This document shows positions 34,676-45,900 of a stretch of 64,000 bases of DNA, in pieces. Location of the stretch: assembly GCA_022829145.1 (NCBI GenBank), contig CM040743.1, positions 34,389,841 through 34,453,840 on the forward strand, read 5' to 3'. The first letter of the stretch is position 1. Every line of letters begins with the position of its first letter. Under the pieces are notes generated by a model, which was not told where the DNA came from, did not search any database, and saw only the letters and a list, made by a program, of their open reading frames with translations. Source of the stretch: Albula goreensis (Eukaryota; Chordata; Actinopteri; Albuliformes; Albulidae). The translations under genes were made by a program, and so were the position numbers.

Positions 34676-36339
34676 CTAATGTCCATGTTTATATCTTTGC
34701 CTTTGTTAAGATTTTTTTTTATAAAGAAAGAGGAAAAAACTCCAGTCATGATGTTCACAGACACCAATAGCTGCAATACTTAATATCAAGTATTACTTAA
34801 TATTACTTATTATAATGTATTACTCATTTATGTTTTGGTTTTACCAGTATACTAGAGGGGTAGTTATCAATCATGCTGCCAAAATACAATTAATTATAAG
34901 AAATAATTCATGCAATTAAGCAATACAGGCAACAATATGTCTTTCAGCAAAATTTGTTCTTTTTTGGACTTTTATTTCACAGGATCTATCACAATATTAT
35001 GTGGACATTAGCCATTGTAAACTAAATCAAATTGTTTCTGTCTGTTGTTGTTGTTGTTACAATTCTTGAAATATGTAAATATCCTTATTAGTACATTACT
35101 GGTATTTCTTCTCAACATTAAATGTCTGAAGGGAGAGACAACTCCTCCCTCAGGTCATGCTGAGAATGACAAGTATCTTGGGCATATACCATCACCTACG
35201 CACATGGCAAGTTGTCCAAATGCAGTACTTCTGGAAAGGCTATGGAGAAACAGGAATTCTAAGAGTCTTGGGAAGTGCTTGTAAGAGAAGGTATGATTTT
35301 TGAATATGTCTCTGACTCATTATATTTACAGATGTGCCTATTGTAGCCGTCATAGCAGAAGATGGCACAGCAGTATGATAGATGTCTAAAGACAGCGGTG
35401 CTCTAGGTGGTTCCAGCTTAGTCTCCAAGTTTCTCAGGCTTTGATTGAAGCTGATTGTTGGGGGACCCAAGACATACCACTGTGATTGACAGTATGTCAA
35501 TGTTTCATTTAAGATTTGTGGAGAAACTAGATTTGGTTCACTGGATCACTGGCAGTATACCTTATCGGCCTGCTTCATGGATTGACTTGTGAACTTATGG
35601 TTGAGGTTTTTTGTTTAAATGTTTATTCACAAAATGCCTAATCTGTGTTTATATTTCAAATAACTTGCCAGATTTGCATCTCTGGCAGACCCAGTCTGTG
35701 AATACAGAAAACAATAGTTATTAATACTGTGTGGTTCCAGCTGTTAAAGCATGGGAGTTCAATTAGGTGAGTTGATTAACTTTTCATGTCTCAAGATATT
35801 TGGCAGGAAGAAGAGACAGACTTTCATCTGAAGCTTCCAACAGCCTAGTACTGGATTTTGTTCTAACAGTAATTTACCAGCCTTCCAGTAACAGTAAGTA
35901 GATCAGACCTTATAATTTATATTATCATCTTACACTCTCTAGAAAATGTGAAACAGGTCCTGTATTCACTGTGAGAAAAGTTAAATTAGGTCCAAACAGC
36001 AATTTAAGTCAAAACACAATTTAATTTGTGGTGTTATTTGGTACCAGAATGAGAGGAGGAGGAAAAAATGAAATCACATTTTTGTGGGGCATGTGTCTCC
36101 CATTAAGCCTTGTGACATTTCCGAAAATAGAAAATGTAGTCCACACATACACACACGCAGACTACAATTTGTACATTATGGGCTAGTCTCGTGCTTCTAT
36201 CTAAGCTTTTTTGAAAGATGACCCAGTTTAATTTCCAACTGATAAGCACACAAATAGTCAGTCTTCGTCGTTCAACTATTTCAGTTCAACTTATTAATAT
36301 TAATGATAATTATGATGATGATAATAATAATATGCATGA
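34676..36339. other. scrib-klhl18 intergenic DNA
   Basis: AT-rich sequence, no coding or RNA gene seen. A TGATAAT/ATGATGATAATAATAAT-like low-complexity stretch lies at 36303-36331, immediately before the klhl18 promoter area. Confidence 0.6.
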
Positions 36340-36794
36340 AGCCAACAGGCATGCTGCGCAGTTGCAATGCCATTGGTGATTTTTAATCTCCTTTCTGTTC
36401 TGGCGCCACGTAAAATGTGAACCAATAGTGTTCTATATTATCTCGAGCTAAATCTCTTCTTGACGAATATAATCCTAATACAAACGCAAAACATAATCTG
36501 TTGGCAAATCCTATCTTTTAGTGAGGCAGCGACCTATCTAGCTATGCCACACCAACGGCTGTATGCTGCCTGGCAGGGATAAATAGATTTAATTTGGAAG
36601 AATATTATTAACATATGAGCCTATGAGGATTCTCATATCGCAGCTCCGGAGAGGGCAGGTAGCTAGCAAGATTCTTATTTTACAAACACGCCGGGTTCAC
36701 TGAGAAGCAAGTCACATTCACACTACGGTGCCCTACGTGGTTCATATCTCCGCAGTTACGCGATTTGAGTAGTTGGATCTTTCTTCTTTTCTCA
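36340..36794 (+). promoter_or_regulatory. klhl18: probable klhl18 promoter and 5'UTR
   Basis: Inferred from position upstream of the first coding exon. Visible motifs are TGGCGCCA near 36400 (E2F-like palindrome), CCAAT at 36422-36426, and no convincing TATA box. The transcription start is not determinable from the sequence. Confidence 0.45.
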
Positions 36795-36929
36795 ATGAAG
36801 ATGGGAGATATGATATTCGAAGAACTGGAGGATTTGATGCATTTTTCAGTCCATGACCTTCCGAACCGGGGCTATGCGGTCATGGAAGAAATCAGAAGAC
36901 AGGGGAAACTCTGCGATGTCACCTTGAAG
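36795..36929 (+). CDS. klhl18: klhl18 coding exon 1
   Basis: Forty-five codons, ending phase 0 at CDVTLK. It contains [18 protein letters not shown] and [15 protein letters not shown], the N-terminal extension and first BTB strand. In-frame upstream codons exist, but no ATG precedes 36795 before a stop. Confidence 0.95.
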
Positions 36930-39900
36930 GTACAAAAAATCATCCGAGACGCATCTAGCTAGCTTGCTAGCTCATTTTCTGAGAAAACAACACAGAACAG
37001 TGAATGTCTGCCTGAACGTGGTTCACTTGGTTGAGTAGAAGGGAGTGCGGGGCTGGAATTATTTGCCTGGCAACTAGCTAGCTTTATACTATGGCACTAT
37101 ACCTGAATGTAGAAAGGATAACCAGTTTCGTCTCTCTTTGTGTAATTCATTGTAATCCAATTTTATCAGCTACTCTCGTTGATCGTCATATTTTAGCTAG
37201 CACTCCGGAAGAGAACAGTGTACTGTTACTTGCTAGTCTGCTAACTAGCAAGCTAATGTGTTGCTTTCAATATGATGGCAAGTTTGAATTGGAAGCATCT
37301 GCAAAGCAGCTTTAGTAACTAACTTGGCTACGCATGCTTTTACCTATAATTACATGTGACATCATTGGTATGGCAGTGGCCGCTACCTTTGTTTGCTTAT
37401 TGGCCGGTCTTTTGGGGGAATCACCCTGTCCAGCTAATGTTGGTGTGACCGAATATAGCTATGTAGCTTGCAATTATAATCGATTAGCTATAGCAAACTT
37501 GCTAAATCTGAAGTGGCAAGACATGTGTAACTCAATTACTGTTATATATACTAAGGATGGCTGAATTTGAAAGCAGTGACATGTTTTTAGGCAACTTGGA
37601 TAATTCTCTAGTGTTACCTAATCTCAGCTACATTGTAACACCCACTGTCAGTGGTTAATTTAGAGAAATGTAAGAATTTTAATCAAATATTGTAGCTAGT
37701 TAGCTCACCAAGTTGCAGTTGTTACCGGAGACCAAGATGAAGATTGTTATCTAACGTTAGCTATTTAACGTTAAATTCGTTAACTAGCCACCTGCAGCAA
37801 AATGAATTTTGCTATTGTAAGCTGACTAGCAACTAACGTTATATTTTTGACATTATGTAAAAGTTCTCATTTTCAACTGAGGATGACAGTTATTCTGTAT
37901 TCTTCTAAAACCGCAGTTTCAGGTCTACGTATTCTTGTTTTAGATACACACATCACGTTTTTTGAAAATGGTAATGTTTTGTGCGATATATTGTAGTCAT
38001 CTCAAAAGCGTATTTGTATTTTGAAGTCCTCGATTGGGATGTCTTAAAATTTGTCGAAAATCCGTAATTTTTCGTTTTGGCTCCTATCATCCTTTGTATC
38101 GTGTAGAATATGAAAAATGGCCACTAACGCTAAACTAGCAAGGTGTGATTAACGAATACTCAACAACGTTGCTGCACCACAGAAATAAAAATGCATCCAA
38201 GTATGTCTCAATGTGCCAATAGGAATGAGTTTCCTTAAACACCAGCTGTCTAGCTCCATTTGTGGCTGGGCGCTTGATGGTAGGTCACCCATTCAATTCC
38301 TCTCTAAACTGAATCTTCAAAAACCTGTTGGTTCTTGTCTTCCTTCGTTGGTGTACCAGCACCCTCCCTTTTGAGTCATCAGCACCGTTGACCACCTCTG
38401 TTGCTCCTAATTTTACAAGCGATTTAGGATTACTCTCTCATGATGCTGTCATGGCCTGGTTTACCATGTCAAATTCATAATAGGCTTGTGGTTGTTGTTA
38501 CTTGTTGGCTCTGTGTTATGATGCAAAGGGGAAAATACGCAAAATGAGCTAACTTCTGTTTATGTGAATGGAAGATACCACTTGACAGACCCTAATCACA
38601 GTGAGCACTTAGGCACCTTAGATGGCTTCAAGATATGATAAATATGCATGACCACAATACATGTTTTCGCAGAAATTAGTCTGCAATGTCATGATTACCT
38701 AGCATCTTTATGTAATTGATTTGAATGTTTAACATGCATAGAACATTTTAGTACTTAAATAAATATAAATAAACACCAAATAAATTGCTGTGTTTGCTAT
38801 GTTTCACAAACTGTGATCATATGGTAAAGTAGTGACACAGCCAAGGTCTACAGCCACCATTTATTAAGACTCAACAGAGCTTGGTGGGTAACCTTGACAC
38901 TTTCCCTGTCATCTCAGATGCTAATTCAGGTCTTGGATGATGAGCTACTTGCGTCACCAGTGATCAATGCAGTCATCTCCTTGGCGCAAGTTAATTTGAG
39001 TTCATTAGCCCTCACAAGGACATAGAGTTGTGGAGCTGGGTGGACTGCAGACTGCTGTACCTTGAGTGCCCTTGGTCTAATCTCCGGTAGCTCAGGGAGG
39101 AGACTCATTCTGGCAGATTAATTGCACAGAGAACCATGAGCAGCAACTGTCCTTGTACCGCCTTGTCTGTGCAATGTGCCTGTCTAAGCAGTATGCCAAT
39201 TAGTCCAGACTTACATGCTTGCAGTGCTGGCCCTCCGTGGCCTCGCCTTTCTGTGCAAAGAGAAGCACCAGGGGTTTGTGTCAGCAGCCCTCTCACTTTT
39301 AATACACCCCGGTGAAATCGTATTTCTCTCTGCCCATGTGATCAGCGTTCCCTACTGACCCACTGACCGCCACGCTGCAGTAAGCCCACGTCAGGGGAGA
39401 CCGCTGATGGCTGTGACAGCCACAGCAATCAGTGTCCCAGTGTGTGGAGGCCATCTTCATCCTGGTATCGCTGAGAAGGATTACTCAGGGGGAGAAAGTA
39501 AAGGAAATCATACACTGGGAAACAAATGGCATGTGATTAGTGTTTTTGTGTTTGCCTATGGTGGGGAAGCTCAAGTCTGAAGAAAATAAGAACAGAAAAA
39601 TATTTTCCTTCAACTTCAAGTGAAGTAAATATGACCACTGTTGTAAACAGTCATTACAAAAAACAACAGCCTTGAGAGAACTCATTAGACCGGAATGTTA
39701 TCTGAATGACACACTCTGTGGAAAGTTTGGGGCTGGTTATGAGGGAGGAAAGATTAAAAGCAGCAATTAAAAGAAGGAGAATAATGACTGTCAATGTGGA
39801 GGCCAACAGCAGCCATGAGTGGTGAGGTGTATGCTGGCAGGCTTTGTTCTACAGAACAGAAGAACGTAATTGATTTGTTTGAGACTATTCGTGGGGCCGG

Positions 39901-42900
39901 ACACCAGTGGAAGTGGATTTTTTTGAGATCAGAGTGGGCACAATGAGTGGGCTTCTCTCCAGGTCTGCTTTTCAGGTGTACCAATATCCCTCAGCCCTGC
40001 ACTCTCCCCTTAACAATCCCAATCCACAGTGAAACTGGAGCGTATTTTGAGTGGTGGGGGTTTTTCAGGAATTCTGATAGTTTAGGCTAATATAGACTAT
40101 ATACTTTGTCTGGCGGAATTAATTGAAAACCTCAGAAGTGCATAGACTATACCTCATTCAGTTCCACACATTGTAATGTTTTTGGTGTTGAGAACTGGTC
40201 ATTAGGCTCTCTCCGGCAGTGAGGTAAGCAGTATTCAAATCAGCAATATTCAAACAGGCCTCTTTATCTCCACTCTCAGTGCTCTGTAGCCCACCACTTC
40301 ATGCAAACCAAATTTGGAAAACACTGATTATGGGAGGTCAAAGCCCTTCCTTGATGCCTTTTATTGTGCATTTTCTCCTCATGAGAATGTTAGAGAGTTG
40401 TCTTGCCTCAGGGTTGAATGACTGAAAACTGAGGCTCATTGCTGACGCAGGCCCACAGTGTGGAAGTCGCATGGTTCTGAAGATTTCTGGAACTCTCAAT
40501 TTTTTGGACATAAGACTTCTTTGAATGTGTTCTCCTTTTTGTGTGGATTTTGAAAGGGCAAGGGAAAGGAATTGGATGAAGGATCTCAGGTCCTCAAAGG
40601 TCATTGACTTCTGGCTGCTTTCTCTCACTGAAAGTAAAATAATTGATTTTGTTTCACACAAACACGGCTGATTCCTTAGTAAAGTATAGTTCGCTATAGT
40701 TTTACACCTATGTGTTGCCTTTGGATTTCACCCAAGACTTGTGGGAATGTTACACCACTGCATTGCTGATAATTCCTTTTTTTCACAGGAGTACTCCAGG
40801 ACCATAGCCAAGGAAATATGCCTTTAGAGTAGAGAAACTAGCCTAGATACTTGCTCTGAATGTTGACTTCAGAAACAAATAATACCCTCTATTGCTAGGT
40901 GTTTCACATCAAATGAAATATTAAATGAGTAATTACTTAGTTACTGCTCTCTCATTAGGTAAGGGTAGAAATGGAATATAGAGGAGCATTCTTCTACCTC
41001 TATTCATCTGTCAAAGGTGAAGCAACGCCCACAGATGATACTCATATTTCCGCTTCCTTTGCGTTCCTATGACTGAGGTCTCGATCGTGTCGATACACGA
41101 TACATGTTTGGTTTCCATGCTGGTGAAGAAACGTTCTCCATGGTTATATTTCTGTCGAAAGCCAGTCACTGATAATCCCCTCAAGGGTTGCATTCTACCT
41201 CAGCTCTCCAGTGAAGTCCTAATTTGGGCAGGAAGAAACTTCTGCTTGGATTTAAATCATTTCCAACAGGAACAAAACACTGCAAAATGTAGATAAATCT
41301 TCAGTCAACAAGGCAAGGAGCTGCTTATCCTCGCCTTTAGTTCAGGAAGAAACAGAAGAGTGCTCATATCTCCACTAAGCGGCTTTACAGTTTTTTTAGT
41401 GCATGCTTCACAAGTTATCGTCGTGCTTTTCTAAAAATAATTATTTTTTCCGCAAAATTGAAGAAGATGAAAAGACCTTCTCAGTACAAATGCATTCTTT
41501 ACCCATAACCCAGCTTTGCTCTTATTGCAATGGGATAACTGTGCTTGCTAAATAAATTGGGTTCCAGGCAGGTCTTGTTGCCAATTCCCTCCTCCCCCCA
41601 CCCACTCCCTTGTGTCAACACCCCAATGGGTTTACCACAGATAAGCCCCTCTTTGCCTTAAAGCCTTTAATGCACATTGATGTAAAAAATCCACATTGCC
41701 CACACTTTTGGGTTTCCCCCTCTGACATTTAAAATCTGTTTAGCGCTGCTGGATAGTTCTTTAAATGGTATGTGGTTACACAACTGTGCCTTTGTAGTCT
41801 CAGAGCTCCCTTCTGTTGTACTACTACTGACTGTCTGGGGTATTAATTAATGAATTAATTTAATATTCTTCAGTTTGTAACCTTTTTATCAGTGCAGAGA
41901 TAAAGCTATGTAACTTAAATGAGCTGACTGGCTGCCAGTGATATTAATGTTTAATTCTAAGTGCTGTCCATTGAATGGTTCATAAAATGGCTATGTGTTT
42001 GCTTTATATTAGGTGTATATTCATCCTTACTCCCAATTCTTTTTGCAACCGCAGGTGGGGGACCACAAGTTCAGCGCCCACCGGATCGTTCTGGCAGCCT
42101 CCATCCCTTACTTCCACGCCATGTTCACAAACGACATGATGGAATGCAAACAGGATGAAATTGTCATGCAGGGCATGGACCCCAGGTACAGTGCTTCAAA
42201 TGTCCTTGCAGCATGTGCCCGTTGTGTGACATGTTCAAAATATGTGCGTTTATGAGGTTGGAAACTGATCAGATATTCTCTCAAAAATATGGCGCGGTCC
42301 ATTCATGTAACTAAAAGCTTTTCATTAAATGCCCTGTCTGTAAGAGGTTTTGATCTCCGTTTGATGTTTTTGTTTAATCCTGGGATACAGTGCTGTATTC
42401 TCAGATTTCCTTTGTTTAAATGGATTGAAACATTACTTAAAGGCATCAACATCAGTTGTATTTTGCCTGATTTCTAATGTAGAGGAACATGACCATGTTG
42501 TCCAGATTCCACTAAAGATAATTTTTTGTGTTATCTTGTGTAGAATAATAGCATTATGAAATCTGTCCACAAAATGCTTCCAGCAGTTTACCTCCTATTC
42601 CTGTGTGTAGCTAAATAATTATTAAAGCACATCATATAAAATTTGAAAGCCAGCGTGGCATGTTGGTTTTCTCCCTCAAGTCCACAATGTTTTCTTAAGC
42701 CAAAGCATCCCTGTTCTCACTCTGAATGGCCTCATTGTTCCATGTCTGCTTACAAATTGTCTAATGATCCTAAAAGTCACATTTCGCCCTACTTCACAGT
42801 TGGCCAAACTGTCTTCCCTCAGGCAGTTTGATGTCTCTGTGAAATTCCTTCTCTCTACCAGCATTGGAATGTGAATCCGGCCCCCTTGAGGGTCAGAGTA

Positions 42901-45900
42901 CTGGCCCCCCATGCAGACTGCTGATCCTCCCCAATGCCTCCTCTGCTAACACGGAGTCCCATGGCAAAGTCTGGGGCTTAGATGCCTATAACACACGATT
43001 CACAGTATTCACAATGGTACACTGTGCTACGCAGAGGTTCTCTGTTTTTACCTTTTCCCGGAAAGAGCATGTGTTTGGTATGAATGTGTAGGTGAATGAA
43101 CAGTATAGCACTTAGAGTTCTGTAACTCCAATCATTCATCATTCATTCCCTCTTGCTCAACCTTCCCTCCCCTCCCCCCTCCAAATGTCTCTCAACGCTT
43201 CTTCCTCACAGTGCCCTGGAGGCCTTGATAAACTTTGCATATAATGGCCACGTGGCGATCGACCAACAGAATGTGCAGGCTCTTCTCATCGGCGCCAGCT
43301 TCCTGCAGCTGCAGAATGTCAAGGACGCCTGCTGCTCCTTCCTCCGTGAAAGGTGAACCCCCCCCTCTGCTCTGTACTTGACTAATGCTCCAACCAGGCC
43401 ATAATTTTCAGTTCAACACACTCATGTACAAACCCCGTGACCACTTAGAATTGTTTTCAGTGGAAATGTTGTCAGTTTGCCTGTCTGGATCTCAAGCACT
43501 GTTTCTCTATTGTGCCCTGCCCATCCAACACCCCTGACCCCCACCCCCATTCACCCTTCTGCCCTTTTCCAGGCTTCACCCCAAGAACTGCCTGGGTGTT
43601 AGGCAGTTTGCAGAGACCATGATGTGCACGACGCTGTACGATGCAGCAAACAGTTTTGTGCACCAGCACTTTGTGGAGGTGTCCATGTCTGAAGAGTTCC
43701 TGAACCTGAGGCCGGAGGAGGTGCTGGAACTGGTTGGCTGTGATGAGCTCAATGTCAAGGCTGAGGAGCAGGTCAGTTGCCAACCAGCAGGGGGCAGCAC
43801 AGCTCAGAATTTAAAAACTGGAATATTTGAGAATTTAACTCTTGCTAATTCTCATTTAAACCTTAGGAATTTGTGACATTCAAGTTTAAAGGTTTTACAA
43901 ACATGTAAGCCATCTTAGGATGGCTTTCTTAACATGGCAAACCCTCGTAATTCACGATTGGCATTCATCCAAATTTTGATCTTGATGTACTTTTGGATGT
44001 TGTCAAACTTGCCTTAACTGGTTTTGTTCATGAGGTTTACGCTTCCATTAGCAAGAACTCATTAAAAGCTAAAATATTCTCCAGCTGGATAGCATTTTAA
44101 TATTGCTAATCTTGCTCCTTCAAAATTGAATAAATTAAGACAAGTGATCTTGTGGAGGTGGCATGTAGCTCAGTGGGTAGCAGGTTCAGTTTCCACCATG
44201 GCTATGCCTTTTCTGTGAGGAGTTAGTATTTTCCCCTCATGTTTGCTTGGGTTTTCTCCGGGCTCTCCTGCTTGGGTTTCCTCCCACAGTCTAAAGACGT
44301 GAAGGATAGGCAGATTGCAGATTGATAGGCACTCGCCAAATTACTTATAGGTTTGTGAGTAAGAATTTGTCTGTCTGGTTCAGTTATGAACTACCAACCT
44401 GTCCAAGGTGTCTCCCTGCCTTTTGTGGTGTAGCACAATGCATGCTGGGATAGGCTAGCTCTTACAATACCAGTCAAAAGTTTGGACACACTTTCTCATT
44501 CAACTGACCAACATGTTCGCTTCCCCTTGATTGCCTTGATAAACCAGCATACATTTCAGATTTCATTCTCTTCAAGTATGCTCATTTTTGCATGAGGAAA
44601 AAAATAACTACAGACTGTTTTGTGGAAATAAGTTTATGAATTATACATTGAGATCCACTGAGCTTTACAACATCTGGATGAGGAAACTGAATTAATCCCT
44701 GAACTGGTGACGCAGAAATCCTCTTATGAAATTGTACCTGACTGGCCGATTTATTTTACTGAAGGAGTAAAATATTCTGTCAACAACTTGGGTGATGTAG
44801 AGGACACTAATCACTACAATGGAATGTTATTTTTTCCATGCCTGTTAAAATCAGCCATGGGTGTGGGAGTTTTGAAAAGGATTAGCAAATAACCACAGGG
44901 ATGGTTCTTTAGAGGGTTCTAGGGTTTACATCTGTACATAGTTCCATGTACTGCATGCCACATGCAACAGGAAGGAGGCAGAATCAGATGAACGGTTTCT
45001 GCCCAGATTCTGTAAACTGAACTTTGATCAAATCTTGGATGTTCATAGATTCTTGTGGTTTCTGTGGCTTCCATTCAATGAGCAAACCGAATCGGGGCTT
45101 TGAAGAAAATTTGTATGGACTGTGGCCAATCAATGACTGTAATTAAAGACTGAAGTACGCATGCGCATCAAAAACATGGCGGCTCTCCAGTACTTGAGTT
45201 TGTCATCCTTGAAGGAGTTTCTGTGTGACTGTGCACCTGCAAATGAGCTGACCCATGTCACCTGTTCCATGCCTAGGTGTTCGAGGCGGTGCTGGCGTGG
45301 GTACGGCATGAGCAGGAGGAACGGGAGCCGAGTCTGCCGGAACTCCTCTCCAAAACTCGCCTGCCCCTCTGCCGCCCCCAGTTCCTGGCTGACCGTGTGC
45401 AGCAGGACGAGCTTGTGCGCTGCTGCCACAAGTGCAGGTGAGAGAGGTGGGGTGGCAATGTGTTTAGATAGGGGAAGGGTTTTTAAATGGCTGCATTGTT
45501 GAGTACTTTGTGTGTTCATAATCTGGAGTCCTTGTTCCCTTATGCAATTTAATAATTGGGCCAGTTTGGATTACTTTCAAGGCCTAAGTAGGTCTCTGTT
45601 ACAGCACAGCGGGATTGGGGTCGCTCACCCTTGGGGTAGTTATGTGTGTATGGGAATTTCTGTTGTGCAAAGGTACTTACGGCAGCTCGGCTGGAGGATT
45701 GAGTATAGAGTTGATATAAGAGTGACTATGTAAGTGGGTGGGCCATTAATAGAATGTCCTTATGTAATAGCTTCTGAAATTTGTGTGTTTTGTGTTCATT
45801 TATGTTTGTGTTTGACTCCTGACAGGGACCTGGTGGATGAAGCCAAAGATTACCACCTGATGCCAGAACGCCGTCCGCACCTCCCTGCCTTTAAGACCCG

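Larger units (their letters stand above)
43772..45276 (+). other. klhl18 intron 4
   Basis: 1.5 kb. It contains the SINE-like element at 44161-44460 and the Tc1-type terminus at 44468-44502, each listed separately. The rest is unique. Confidence 0.6.

Noticed and set aside
44161-44200. tRNA gene
   Set aside because: Only the A- and B-box-like parts are present. No cloverleaf can be closed, and the body is a known type of fish repeat.
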